Source: Collinsella sp. AF23-2
Lineage (GTDB): Bacteria; Actinomycetota; Coriobacteriia; Coriobacteriales; Coriobacteriaceae
Length of the DNA: 64,000 nucleotides
Direction: 5' to 3'
Assembly: GCF_003459245.1 (NCBI RefSeq)
Contig: NZ_QRVG01000008.1
Location: forward strand, 22,865 to 86,864
The notes under the pieces were generated by a model. The model had not been told where the DNA came from. It was given only the letters and a program-made list of their open reading frames with translations, and did no database searches. A program made the translations under genes and the position numbers. This document shows, piece by piece, positions 51,747-60,467 of this stretch. How positions within the stretch are numbered: position 1 is the stretch's first letter; each line of letters starts with the position of its first letter.

Positions 51747-53108
51747 TTGTCTCGACTGAACAAAGGGGCCGCGGAGCAGCGTTTTCCACTGCCCTCGATG
51801 CTCCAAAAGCTGGCCTGTGCCCTGGCTGTGGCGCTCGCCCTGGTATGCGCGGGGGCCTGCGTGCCCACGACCGCCCAGGCGCTTGAGACCGCAAAGATTA
51901 CCGCCCGACCCAATACCGGTTCGGGTAGCGATGTGGTCGGCGGCACCGAGACGCGCATCACTTGGGAAGTTCAGGCCGATGCCGACGAGGAGCTGAGCGG
52001 TCTTTCTTTGACGTTTGTCGACGGCACGACATTTGGTACCGATGACACGCGATTGACGATGCTCTCGGGCGAGGACCTCATGGATCGTACGCCCATGAAA
52101 CCCACGTGCACGGCTGATGGTCAGACGCTCAAGATCGACTTTGGCGAGACGGCGCCTGCCGGCGGCTTTTTCCGTGTCGAGGTTTATGGTGTGACGTTTC
52201 CCGTCGAGGGCGGCGATGAGGTCTTTAGCGGCACCTATACGCTCGCTGACGGGTCGACCAAGAAGATCTCCAAGATTCCGTCGGTGGAGATCAAGGGCGT
52301 GACGGCCTTCGATAACTTCCTGGCCGATCTTAAGGAGCAGCCGTGGGTCGAGGCCTGGAACTCCAATATGTTCCTGCGCCTGTTCTTGAACCCGGTCATT
52401 TTGGTCCAGAGCCTGCCGATCGTCTTCAAGGGCTTCCTCATGTCGCTCTCGATCGTGCTTGTGGCGTTTCCGCTGGCAATTCCCTTCGGTTTCGCCCTAT
52501 CGCTCATGCGCATTTCCAAGTCGCGCATCCTGCGCTGCCTTGCCGGTATCTACGTGAATATCATTCGCGGTACGCCGGCGTTCCTGCAGATCTATATCGC
52601 GTTCTTCGGTCTGCCGTTGGCCGGCGTCAAGGTTGATGACTATGTGCTCGGCGTCATCGTCATGGCCATGAATTCGTCTGCCTATCTGTGTGAGATCTTC
52701 CGTGCCGGTATTCAATCGATCCCCAAGGGTCAAAACGAGGCTGCTCGCTCTCTGGGCATGAATGCCTTCCAGACACTGCTCTACGTTATGATTCCGCAGA
52801 CGTTCCGCAATGTTTTGCCTACGCTGACCAGCGAGTTTATCTTGCTTTACAAGGATACGTCGCTGCTTGCGGCCGTGGGTGTGGTCGAGATCGTCATGAA
52901 CGCCCGTACCATCGTGGCCACGACGGGCTCCATCACGCCGTATGTGGTTGCCGCCCTGTTCTATCTGGTCATCACCCTGCCGCTCGCTCGCTTGGTGAGC
53001 GGTCTTGAGGCGAGGCTTTTGGGCACGGCCGAGACCAAGAAGAAGCGTCCCGCCAAGAGCGCCGGACAGGTTGTCGCGACGCCTGCCAATCACATCGCCG
53101 GTCTGTAA
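51747..53108 (+). CDS. Amino-acid ABC permease with N-terminal extracytoplasmic domain
   Basis: 453 residues. A signal-like hydrophobic segment (about 17-45) is followed by about 150 residues outside the membrane, beta-rich and acidic (ITWEVQADADEELSGLSL, GGFFRVEVYGV). The HisM/GlnP-type permease starts near residue 215, with its coupling region GIQSIPKGQNEAARSLGMNAF. Normal permeases of this class have about 220 residues and no such domain. The extra domain does not look like a binding protein. A TTG start at 51747 is supported by TAGGAG. Confidence 0.82.
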   Translation: MSRLNKGAAEQRFPLPSMLQKLACALAVALALVCAGACVPTTAQALETAKITARPNTGSGSDVVGGTETRITWEVQADADEELSGLSLTFVDGTTFGTDDTRLTMLSGEDLMDRTPMKPTCTADGQTLKIDFGETAPAGGFFRVEVYGVTFPVEGGDEVFSGTYTLADGSTKKISKIPSVEIKGVTAFDNFLADLKEQPWVEAWNSNMFLRLFLNPVILVQSLPIVFKGFLMSLSIVLVAFPLAIPFGFALSLMRISKSRILRCLAGIYVNIIRGTPAFLQIYIAFFGLPLAGVKVDDYVLGVIVMAMNSSAYLCEIFRAGIQSIPKGQNEAARSLGMNAFQTLLYVMIPQTFRNVLPTLTSEFILLYKDTSLLAAVGVVEIVMNARTIVATTGSITPYVVAALFYLVITLPLARLVSGLEARLLGTAETKKKRPAKSAGQVVATPANHIAGL

Positions 53109-53120
53109 GGAGGTCCTATC

Positions 53121-53873
53121 ATGAGCGAAACCAATAACTCGAACGAGGTCGTCGTCAGTATCAAGAACCTCCAGAAGGCCTTTGGCGACAACGTGGTCCT
53201 GCGCGATATCGATCTGGATGTTCACAAGGGTGAGGTCGTTGTGGTCTTGGGCCCCTCGGGCTCGGGCAAGTCGACGATGCTTCGCTGCATCAATCGTCTG
53301 GAGCATCCCACGAGCGGCTCGATTGTCGTTGAGGGCGTGGACGTGTGCGCCAAGGGCGTCGACCTTAACAAGGTACGTACGCATCTGGGTATGGTGTTCC
53401 AGCAGTTCAATTTGTTCCCGCACCTGTCAGTCAAAAAGAACGTCATGCTCGCGCAGCAGAAGGTACTCAAGCGCAGCAAGGAAGAGGCCGAGAAGATTGC
53501 CGTCGAGGAGCTGACCAAGGTCGGTCTTGCCGAGCGTATCGACTTTATGCCGAGCCAACTCTCGGGCGGCCAGCAGCAGCGCGTTGCCATCGCCCGCGCC
53601 CTGTCGATGAATCCGCATGTGATGCTCTTTGATGAGGCCACGTCGGCGCTTGATCCCGAGCTTGTCCGCGACGTCCTTGGCGTCATGCGCGACCTGGCGC
53701 ACGACGGTATGACCATGATCGTCGTGACGCACGAGATGGGCTTTGCCCGCGATGTCGCCGACCGCGTCGTCTTTATGGACGGAGGCGTCATTGTAGAAGA
53801 GGGTACGCCGAGCGAGGTCTTCGACCACCCCAAGAGCGAACGCACCAAGGCGTTTTTGGGCAATATCTCGTAG
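53121..53873 (+). CDS. Amino-acid ABC transporter ATPase (GlnQ family)
   Basis: 250 residues with Walker [11 protein letters not shown]-loop FQQFNLFPH, signature LSGGQQQRV, Walker [13 protein letters not shown] and switch His VTHEM. It powers the amino-acid importer encoded by the two preceding genes. AAGGAGG precedes the ATG. Confidence 0.93.
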   Translation: MSETNNSNEVVVSIKNLQKAFGDNVVLRDIDLDVHKGEVVVVLGPSGSGKSTMLRCINRLEHPTSGSIVVEGVDVCAKGVDLNKVRTHLGMVFQQFNLFPHLSVKKNVMLAQQKVLKRSKEEAEKIAVEELTKVGLAERIDFMPSQLSGGQQQRVAIARALSMNPHVMLFDEATSALDPELVRDVLGVMRDLAHDGMTMIVVTHEMGFARDVADRVVFMDGGVIVEEGTPSEVFDHPKSERTKAFLGNIS

Positions 53874-53900
53874 CCGGTTGATGTAACTGCCGTTATTAAA

Positions 53901-53939
53901 GAGCGGGGGCTGGACTTGAATCCAGCCCCCGCTCTTTTG
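53901..53939 (+). terminator. Terminator after the amino-acid ABC operon
   Basis: GAGCGGGGGCTGGA and TCCAGCCCCCGCTC, a perfect 14-bp stem on a short loop, followed by TTTTG. Confidence 0.92.
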
Positions 53940-53990
53940 TAGGGATGGGGATGCGCTTTGATGCAGGCTCTTTTGGAGGTCCTGGGTTCG

Positions 53991-54410
53991 TTATGCGAGC
54001 TCGGCTCCGAGGGCCTTGCAAGCGGTCTCGCCCTCGTCGTCGGGCGCGTCGTAGCAGATGGTGGAGTCCACGACGTTGACGCCGGCCTCGTCGGCGTCGG
54101 CCTTCCAGTTGTCCATCCACTCGCCCTCGGCCCACGAATAGGAGCCAAAGAGGACGACCTTCTTGTCGCCGAGAGTCTCCTTGACCTCGTCCCACATCGG
54201 CTGGAACTCATCGTACTCGAGTTCCTCGGAGCCCATGGCGGGGCAGCCGAAGGCGAAGGCATCATATTCGGTGGCCTTGTCGGCAGAGAAGTCGGCGCAG
54301 GGGATGACCTCAGTCTCGGCGCCCGCGGACGTGGCGCCTTCGGCGACGAGGTTTGCCATGGCCTCGGTGTTGCCTGTACCGCTCCAGTAGACGACGGCGA
54401 TCTTGCTCAT
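53991..54410 (-). CDS. Flavodoxin
   Basis: 139 residues with the FMN phosphate loop WSGTGNTEAMA and the FGCPAMGSEELEYDEF and GSYSWAEGEWMDNW loops of short-chain flavodoxins. It carries electrons in place of ferredoxin, usually when iron is scarce. AAAGGAAG precedes the ATG at 54410. It is 46 nt downstream of a DUF3793 gene, with a DtxR-like box ahead of the pair. Confidence 0.93.
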   Translation of the reverse strand: MSKIAVVYWSGTGNTEAMANLVAEGATSAGAETEVIPCADFSADKATEYDAFAFGCPAMGSEELEYDEFQPMWDEVKETLGDKKVVLFGSYSWAEGEWMDNWKADADEAGVNVVDSTICYDAPDDEGETACKALGAELA

Positions 54411-54456
54411 ATGTCTTCCTTTCGGTTGTGCGGCGTGCGGCCGCGTTTTGTATGCT

Positions 54457-55161
54457 CTATCGGGTTGCCTGGACAAGTTGTCCCAGGGTGCAGCCCTGTT
54501 GATAGATGTAGGTAAGGTATTGCGTGCATGCGCGATAGGAATCGAAGGTCGTGAGCGCCTGCTCAACGTTTGTGTATACCTTCCATGCGCCAAAGACCTT
54601 ATAGTTTTCGCCGTGCTGGACGATAAACTGATGGACATCTTCGTAGGGATAGCCCAAAAAATAGCCAATTTCGTGGGGGAACTCGCATATGCACCCCGTA
54701 TCGCAGTGTCTATTTCGCGCGAGTGCGCAGACGCTGCCGTCATAGGCGCTTTCTGCGGCATTGCTGCTTGCCAGCGTGATGCGCGCGGCGAGATGCACCA
54801 GGGATGCGGGCAGGTTGTGGATATCGTAACCTTCGGCGGCTAGCGCCGTCGTGGCACGGGGGTCGGAGAGGTATCGCATGAGGTCCGCAGGGCGGTACAC
54901 ATAGATGAGCGCTCCGCAGGGGCGCCAGACCAAAACGCTCATATGGATCCCGAGTGGCTGGAGCTCGCGGTTGCATTGGGTTATGACGGAGAGCAGGCGA
55001 GAGCGTCGCTCTTCGATATGGTCGGCGCCGGGTTTTCCGTTTTGGTTGGCGTAAACGCCGGGATAGGTAAAGAGCGAAGCCGGCTTGATACCTGCGAGCG
55101 TAGGGGAGCAGTTGCGCACGACAGCCGTTTGGTATGTTGGGATGTCAATGGTTCGAGTCAC
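54457..55161 (-). CDS. DUF3793-family protein
   Basis: 234 residues. The C-terminal region has CICEFPHEIGYFLGYPYEDVHQFI, then GAWKVYTN and a Cys-containing end, the recognisable core of DUF3793. The function is unknown. The family is often found beside flavodoxin and iron-uptake genes, as here. A GTG start follows AAAGGGG. Confidence 0.8.
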   Translation of the reverse strand: MTRTIDIPTYQTAVVRNCSPTLAGIKPASLFTYPGVYANQNGKPGADHIEERRSRLLSVITQCNRELQPLGIHMSVLVWRPCGALIYVYRPADLMRYLSDPRATTALAAEGYDIHNLPASLVHLAARITLASSNAAESAYDGSVCALARNRHCDTGCICEFPHEIGYFLGYPYEDVHQFIVQHGENYKVFGAWKVYTNVEQALTTFDSYRACTQYLTYIYQQGCTLGQLVQATR

Positions 55162-55186
55162 GATGCCCCTTTCGGGTCCTCAGTTG

Positions 55187-55205
55187 TTAGCCTAGGAAAA
55201 CTTAT
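55187..55205. promoter_or_regulatory. DtxR/IdeR-like operator
   Basis: TTAGCCTAGGAAAACTTAT matches 13 of 19 positions of the DtxR-type consensus TTAGGTTAGGCTAACCTAA. It lies 26 nt before the DUF3793-flavodoxin pair. It fits induction of flavodoxin under iron limitation. The match is by eye only. Confidence 0.5.
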
Positions 55206-55290
55206 ACACGAAAGTAAGCCATGGTCAACAAAAAAGTTTGAAGAGGGAAACTAATTGACCGAACGGACACGATTTTGGGTTAAGATGGGG

Positions 55291-55307
55291 ACACCCCATG
55301 GGGGTAT
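55291..55307. promoter_or_regulatory. CsoR/RcnR-type operator candidate
   Basis: ACACCCCATGGGGGTAT is a near-perfect inverted repeat of the CCCC-AT-GGGG type bound by CsoR-family metal sensors. It lies 30 nt before the HMA-domain gene and just downstream of a possible promoter (TTGACC 55255-55260, TAAGAT 55281-55286, long spacer). Confidence 0.55.
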
Positions 55308-55336
55308 CTAGATAGTGCTACTTGAAAGGGGAACGC

Positions 55337-55720
55337 ATGAGCGACTTGCTCAACCCTGCGAATCTCATCGTGTTGGCCGTCATTGCCGTCGGCATGTTTT
55401 TTGGACTGCGTCGCATTGTCGCTTCGACACACGGAAAGAGCTGCTGCAGCGATGGCGCGAGCGGTAAGAAGGCCAAAAAGGTTGTTGTGGTGGATACCGA
55501 TGCATCACACTATCCCTATAGCGATGAGCTGCTCATCGGCGGCATGAGCTGTGACGGCTGCGCTCAGAACGTAGCCAATGCCCTCAATGCGCTGGATGGC
55601 GTGTGGGCAACGGTGACGTATGCGGACCACACAGCGCGCGTGCGCTCCAAGCGGCGGATCGATCGCGGTGTCCTTGAGGCTGCCGTGAGAGATGCGGGTT
55701 ACTACGTCATGACGCTGTAG
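55337..55720 (+). CDS. Membrane-anchored heavy-metal-associated (HMA) domain protein
   Basis: 127 residues. A single N-terminal membrane segment (about 8-25) is followed by RRIVASTHGKSCCSDG, resembling small FeoB-associated Cys-rich membrane proteins. The C-terminal half (about 60-127) is an HMA domain with the metal motif GMSCDGC. The two parts are normally separate proteins. It probably binds copper or another soft metal at the membrane. AAAGGGGAA precedes the ATG. It is transcribed away from the DUF3793/flavodoxin pair. Confidence 0.78.
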   Translation: MSDLLNPANLIVLAVIAVGMFFGLRRIVASTHGKSCCSDGASGKKAKKVVVVDTDASHYPYSDELLIGGMSCDGCAQNVANALNALDGVWATVTYADHTARVRSKRRIDRGVLEAAVRDAGYYVMTL

Positions 55721-55746
55721 GCCTTGCCTTGGATGCGCGTCCTTGT

Positions 55747-56172
55747 CTAGGCTCGTCCGCGTAGCTCGATGTCCTGGATGTCGTCGAAGTCGATGGCGAT
55801 ATCTTTGAGCTTGAGGAGTTTGAAAGCAGGGAGCGCCTCGTCGAGGATGCCGGTGCGGCTGCGATAGCCGTATGTATCGTAATAGGTGACACGAACCAAG
55901 TCGCCGCGCTTGAGGCCCTCGAGCTTTTTCGAAAGTTCGAGGGCTTTTTCTTCTGTGAGTTCGCATTTTGGCTCGGCGGTGATCTCTTGTTTACGCACGA
56001 GCTCGTAGTATCCCGTGAGGGCGGCAAAGGGCATAAACTGCGCGGCACGGCCGGCACGGACGGTGCCGTTGGCGGTGAGCTTTGGGTCGGCGGAGCGACG
56101 TCTTCCCTCGGGGTCCGCTAGGCGTTCAAAAGGTGTCGGTGGCCGCATCGGCTGTTGTTGGGACTTAGGCAC
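55747..56172 (-). CDS. YolD-like protein
   Basis: 141 residues with the family motif RAAQFMPFAALTGYYELVRKQE. YolD-like proteins are usually encoded next to Y-family polymerases and are thought to act with them in the DNA-damage response. It overlaps the polymerase gene by 8 nt (56165-56172) and so is translationally coupled. Confidence 0.85.
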   Translation of the reverse strand: MPKSQQQPMRPPTPFERLADPEGRRRSADPKLTANGTVRAGRAAQFMPFAALTGYYELVRKQEITAEPKCELTEEKALELSKKLEGLKRGDLVRVTYYDTYGYRSRTGILDEALPAFKLLKLKDIAIDFDDIQDIELRGRA

Positions 56173-57670
56173 GATGTCCTCCTACCTGATCGTTGCGTTC
56201 GCGCGCGGTGGCGCCGGCGGTAAAGCTTAATCCCTTGACGAGCGCGTTCTTGCCGTACTTGCCTTTCACGGCCAGGACGGCGTGCGCCAGGTCGCGCTCG
56301 CGCTCATCGGCCTCGATATCGCTGAACAGATCGATGGTGGCAAATTCCTCGGGCATGAGGTTGCCAAATCCCAGGTTGATGCGCTTGACTGGTCGTTTGG
56401 GATCGACAGTATGCGCCCAGAGCTCATCGAAATAGCCCATGATCTTCTTAAACGAATTGGTACGCTCGCTCAGCTTTCGCGAGGCGTTAGAGTGCGCAAA
56501 GAGTGCGGCATAGCCACCGCGCGGTTTGCCGCCATGCTCTCCCACAAAGATGCCATCGATTGCCTGCGCTTCGCGCACCAGGCGACGCCGTTCGTCATCG
56601 CGCTGGACGGGCTTGGGCGCACGGGGCGCGAGCTCGGGGCCGGCGGTTGCGGTGGGTTCGATACTCGATGTGCTCGAGCGCAGGTGCCCGCATCCGTCCA
56701 CATACTGCGCTGTACCGCTGGCGTCGAGGCGGCGTATGTCGGCGCGTTCGCTCGCGTAGCCCACAAAGAGCGAGATGCTGTCGCAGACCACGTGCTTATC
56801 GACCAAGTCTAAAACGGCGTTGTCGACCATCTCGCGCAAGACGGTATAGGCCTGTTCGTAGGCATAACCCTTCGAGAGCACCTGTCCTGTGGTGGTCGAA
56901 GTTGCTTGCGGGCGATAGGCTTGGATATCGGCGATGGTTGTCGGCTCGCGCCCGAAGGCATGGTCGATGAGATATTCGGCATTGACGCCGAGCTCGTCGT
57001 AAAGCAGGTTTTCGTCGAGCGCCGCGACGCCCATCAGATCGTAGACGCCGTATTTCTCGAGGCGGGCTGCCACGCCGGGACCGATGCCCCAGATATCGGT
57101 GATGGGACGATGGGGCCAGATCTCCTTGCGAAAGGTCTCGTCGTCGAGTATGCCGATGCGGCTGGGTACGTGCTTGGCGGTAATGTCGAGCGCTACCTTG
57201 GCCTGGAATAGGTTGGGGCCGATGCCGACCGTCGCCGTGATGCCGGTGCGCGCGAGGACCTCGTCGCGCAGCGTGCAGGCGAACCCTTCCGCATCTGTGT
57301 GATAGAGGTCCAGATAGGGCGTCACGTCGATAAAGCATTCATCGATTGAATAGACGTGAATGTCTTGCGGACTTACGTATTCCAGATAGATGCCGTAGAT
57401 TTGCGCCGACACCTCCATATAGTGCTGCATGCGCGGTACGGCCGTGATGTAGTCGATGCCATCGGGAACCTCGAATAGGCGGCAGCGATTGTGAATCCCT
57501 AAGTCCTTCATGGCCTGCGTGATGGCGAGGCAGATGGTCGTGCGCCCGCGCGATTCGTCGGCAACGACCAGGTTGGTGGTGAGCGGATCGAGCCCACGGT
57601 CGACGCACTCGACGCTGGCATAAAACGTCTTGAGGTCGATGCAGATATAGGTGTGCTGCTCGTGCGCCAT
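56165..57670 (-). CDS. Y-family DNA polymerase (UmuC/DinB type)
   Basis: 501 residues with catalytic motifs ICIDLKTFYASVECV and YSIDECFIDVT, the helix-hairpin-helix region DIWGIGPGVAARLEKYG, and a long little-finger/C-terminal part. It performs translesion DNA synthesis. It is longer than DinB (about 350) and closer to the Gram-positive UmuC/YqjW class. The ATG at 57670 follows AAAGGA. Two LexA-type boxes lie just upstream. Confidence 0.9.
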   Translation of the reverse strand: MAHEQHTYICIDLKTFYASVECVDRGLDPLTTNLVVADESRGRTTICLAITQAMKDLGIHNRCRLFEVPDGIDYITAVPRMQHYMEVSAQIYGIYLEYVSPQDIHVYSIDECFIDVTPYLDLYHTDAEGFACTLRDEVLARTGITATVGIGPNLFQAKVALDITAKHVPSRIGILDDETFRKEIWPHRPITDIWGIGPGVAARLEKYGVYDLMGVAALDENLLYDELGVNAEYLIDHAFGREPTTIADIQAYRPQATSTTTGQVLSKGYAYEQAYTVLREMVDNAVLDLVDKHVVCDSISLFVGYASERADIRRLDASGTAQYVDGCGHLRSSTSSIEPTATAGPELAPRAPKPVQRDDERRRLVREAQAIDGIFVGEHGGKPRGGYAALFAHSNASRKLSERTNSFKKIMGYFDELWAHTVDPKRPVKRINLGFGNLMPEEFATIDLFSDIEADERERDLAHAVLAVKGKYGKNALVKGLSFTAGATARERNDQVGGHRA

Positions 57671-57684
57671 CCGTGTCCTTTCAT

Positions 57685-57715
57685 CAAACACATGTTCTTA
57701 TCGAATACCTGTTCG
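57685..57715. promoter_or_regulatory. Tandem LexA (SOS) boxes
   Basis: Read on the minus strand, CGAACAGGTATTCG (57702-57715) matches 13 of 14 positions of the Gram-positive SOS consensus CGAACRNRYGTTYG. A second site AGAACATGTGTTTG (57685-57698) also matches 13 of 14. They lie 15 and 32 nt before the polymerase start. Confidence 0.75.
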
Positions 57716-57751
57716 ATAATACCCGCTCGTCCGGACGTCGTCAAAACCTGT

Positions 57752-57779
57752 CAAAAAGGGACTGGTTTGTTTTGGTAGG
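57752..57779. repeat. 28-bp inverted repeat, left copy
   Basis: CAAAAAGGGACTGGTTTG and then TTTTGGTAGG; it matches the reverse complement of 58480-58507 at 24 of 28 positions. Together the two copies bracket the small gene at 57857-58432. Confidence 0.6.
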
Positions 57780-57856
57780 TATGGTCGTGCGGTTGGATCG
57801 GGTTTTAACGCAGCTCTAAAGAGTGCGAAACAGCTCGGAAAACCTCGCTTCGTAGC

Positions 57857-58432
57857 ATGAGCCTAACGATTGATACCGCCTATACGCACGGAAGGGTTGT
57901 GGAAAAGATGGTCAATTATGGGTTTGGTATGCCGACGCGCCTTGTTGCGGATGGAGACGTGGCTCGCTGGTGCGGACGATTGGTCGCTCACTACGGTGGC
58001 ACCAAGGCGCTGGTCGTGTTGGGCGGTGACAAACATACGCACGATGAGCTCGTCTCGGCGGCGCTCGGCTCGCTTGATCGAGCTCTGCTCGAACGCGTGC
58101 TTTTTCGCTGCGGCTTGGTCGGGGGCGATGGGGGAGACGATTTGGTCGATGAGGCCGTAGCCCTGGCGACCGACGAAGGCGTGGACTTTGTCCTGGCGAT
58201 TGGCGATGCCGATACTGCCGGCTTTGCGCGCGAGCTCGCGCGTCGCATGGCGGCGCTCGATGCCGGCGAAGACGGCTTTGTGCCTTATGGATGCATTGTC
58301 TCGGAGGGCAAGGTGCCTGCTGTCGTGGGCACCGGCGAGGTTCCCGTTTTTGCCATTATCGCGCCCGAACTGCTGGAGGGCATCGGGTCTCCTCTGCGTG
58401 AGTTACTCGGTAGCGTCTGCGCCGCGGCCTAA
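57857..58432 (+). CDS. Stand-alone N-terminal-like domain of iron-containing alcohol dehydrogenase
   Basis: 191 residues. MVNYGFGMPTRLVADGD, LVVLGGDK and VDFVLAIGDADTAGFARELA follow the pattern of the nucleotide-binding half of Fe-ADH/BDH-type enzymes. The Gly-rich GGGS motif is changed to GDAD, and the C-terminal iron-binding domain is missing. The expected length would be about 380. It may be a degenerate remnant or a reduced protein with a new role. No ribosome site is obvious before the ATG. Confidence 0.5.
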   Translation: MSLTIDTAYTHGRVVEKMVNYGFGMPTRLVADGDVARWCGRLVAHYGGTKALVVLGGDKHTHDELVSAALGSLDRALLERVLFRCGLVGGDGGDDLVDEAVALATDEGVDFVLAIGDADTAGFARELARRMAALDAGEDGFVPYGCIVSEGKVPAVVGTGEVPVFAIIAPELLEGIGSPLRELLGSVCAAA

Positions 58433-58479
58433 TATTTGCCATAAAAGGACGGGTTATTTTTGGTTGGTAAAGCGTTTGA

Positions 58480-58507
58480 CCTGCCAAAATAAGCCTGTCC
58501 CTTTTTG
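58480..58507. repeat. 28-bp inverted repeat, right copy
   Basis: CCTGCCAAAATAAGCC and then TGTCCCTTTTTG. It pairs with a degenerate third copy at 58443-58463 to form a local hairpin, and with 57752-57779 as the outer inverted repeat. Confidence 0.6.
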
Positions 58508-58631
58508 ATCGGTTGCCGTTTGGGGGCCGATTGGCAAGGCTCGCTGATTGTAGTCTTGACCTGCGCTAGAATAGTGGCATCTGAATGTCCGGGCGCATGG
58601 AGGCGTGCGCCCGTATGCTGAGGAGGACTCT

Positions 58632-60326
58632 ATGGCAACTGTTGCCGCACCTATCGATGCTACGTCGACTGCCGCTTGGAAGGCACTCGAGGCTCATCAG
58701 GAGAAGCTCGAGGCCGATGGTATCGACCTCAAGGCCTGGTTCGCTGCCGATGCCGAGCGCGTGAACAAGCTGAGCTTTGACGCCGGTGACCTGCACTTCG
58801 ATCTGTCGAAGAACCTGGTGACCGATGAGACCGTCAAGCTGCTGTGCGATCTTGCCCGCGAGGTGAAGCTCGAGGAGCGCCGCGACGCCATGTTCTCCGG
58901 CGAGCACATTAACACCACCGAGGACCGCGCCGTCCTGCACACCGCGCTTCGCCGCCCCGCAACCGAGAGGGGCCAGCTCATCGTCGACGGCCAGGATGTC
59001 GTCGCCGACGTGCACGAGGTCCTCGACCGCATGTATGCCTTCGCCGAGCGCGTGCGCTCCGGTGAGTGGAAGGGCGTTACCGGCAAGAAGATCGAGCACC
59101 TGGTGTCCATCGGCATCGGCGGCTCCGATCTGGGCCCGGTCATGGCCTACGAGGCTCTGCGTCCCTATGCCGACGCCGGTATCGACTGCCGCTATATCTC
59201 CAACATCGACCCCAACGACCAGGCCGAGAAGCTTAAGGGCCTGGATCCCGAGACCACGCTCGTGATTATCGTCTCCAAGACCTTCACCACGCTCGAGACC
59301 CTCACCAACGCCCGCGAGGTCAAGACCTGGATGCTCGAGCAGCTCAAGGCCCAGGGCGCCATCGACGGCTCCGATGAGCAGAACGCCGAGGCCGTGGCAA
59401 AGCACTTCGTCGCCGTTTCCACCGCACTCGAGAAGGTTGAGGCCTTCGGTATCGACCCCGCCAACGCCTTCGGCTTCTGGAACTGGGTCGGCGGCCGCTA
59501 CTCCGTCGACTCCGCCGTGGGCCTGTCGCTGATCGTCGTGCTCGGTCCCGAGCGCTTCCAGCAGTTCCTCGAGGGCTTCCACGCTATCGACGAGTACTTC
59601 TGCAACACGCCGCTCGAGAACAATGCCGTTGCGCTGATGGGCCTGCTCAACGTCTGGTACGTCAACTTCTTCGGTTCCAAGAGCCACGCCGTGCTGCCGT
59701 ACTGCCAGTACCTGCATCGTTTCCCGGCCTACCTGCAGCAGCTCACCATGGAGTCCAACGGCAAGCATGTCCGCTGGGACGGCAGCGCCGTGACCTCCGA
59801 CACCGGTGAGATCTTCTGGGGCGAGCCCGGCACCAACGGTCAGCACGCCTTCTACCAGCTGCTGCACCAGGGCACCGTGGTGGTTCCGGCCGATTTCATT
59901 GCCTTCGCCAATACCGCCAACCCTGCGACCGACAGCGGCCAGGACGTGCACGAGCTGTTCCTGGGCAACTTCCTGGCCCAGACCAAGGCGCTCGCCTTTG
60001 GTAAGACGGCCGATGAGGTGCGCGCCGAGGGCACGCCCGAGCAGATCGTCCCGGCCCGCTGCTTTGAGGGCAACCGTCCGACGACCTCGATCTTTGGCGA
60101 CACGTTGACCCCGTTCGCACTCGGCGAGCTCATCGCCCTGTACGAGCACATCACGTTTGTCGAGGGCACGGTCTGGGGCATCGACTCCTACGATCAGTGG
60201 GGCGTCGAGCTGGGCAAGCAGCTTGCCAAGCAGATCACCCCGGCCTTCCACGACGACACCGCCAAGGCCGAGCAGGACGCTTCGACCCAGGCGCTCATCG
60301 AGTTCTATCGCGCACATCGCAAGTAG
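58632..60326 (+). CDS. pgi: Glucose-6-phosphate isomerase
   Basis: 564 residues with [14 protein letters not shown], the substrate phosphate loop [19 protein letters not shown] and the catalytic Lys in [14 protein letters not shown]. It interconverts glucose-6-P and fructose-6-P. GAGGAGG precedes the ATG. The last 30 nt and the following terminator recur in degenerate form at 63799-63895, bracketing an integrated segment. Confidence 0.95.
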   Translation: MATVAAPIDATSTAAWKALEAHQEKLEADGIDLKAWFAADAERVNKLSFDAGDLHFDLSKNLVTDETVKLLCDLAREVKLEERRDAMFSGEHINTTEDRAVLHTALRRPATERGQLIVDGQDVVADVHEVLDRMYAFAERVRSGEWKGVTGKKIEHLVSIGIGGSDLGPVMAYEALRPYADAGIDCRYISNIDPNDQAEKLKGLDPETTLVIIVSKTFTTLETLTNAREVKTWMLEQLKAQGAIDGSDEQNAEAVAKHFVAVSTALEKVEAFGIDPANAFGFWNWVGGRYSVDSAVGLSLIVVLGPERFQQFLEGFHAIDEYFCNTPLENNAVALMGLLNVWYVNFFGSKSHAVLPYCQYLHRFPAYLQQLTMESNGKHVRWDGSAVTSDTGEIFWGEPGTNGQHAFYQLLHQGTVVVPADFIAFANTANPATDSGQDVHELFLGNFLAQTKALAFGKTADEVRAEGTPEQIVPARCFEGNRPTTSIFGDTLTPFALGELIALYEHITFVEGTVWGIDSYDQWGVELGKQLAKQITPAFHDDTAKAEQDASTQALIEFYRAHRK

Positions 60327-60393
60327 TCGCTGCTGTTAACGCATCGCGTCTTATAGTCAGGGGCCCGTATCCTATCGGATGCGGGCCCCTTTG
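60297..60393. repeat. pgi 3-prime end and terminator, copy 1 (possible attL)
   Basis: ATCGAGTTCTATCGCGCACA through GCAAGTAGTC, then a terminator with GGGGCCCG and CGGGCCCC arms (60360-60390) and TTTGCTTT. The pattern repeats at 63799-63895. Confidence 0.65.
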
Positions 60394-60467
60394 CTTTGCC
60401 GTGGTCCCGGGGCGCACGGCCTTTGTGGAACATCGCCGGGGCGCCGCGCGCTGCGAGAACCCTGCGC

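Noticed and set aside
58605..60317. Minus-strand frame covering pgi
   Set aside because: It is an antisense shadow; pgi on the plus strand has all family motifs and its own ribosome site.
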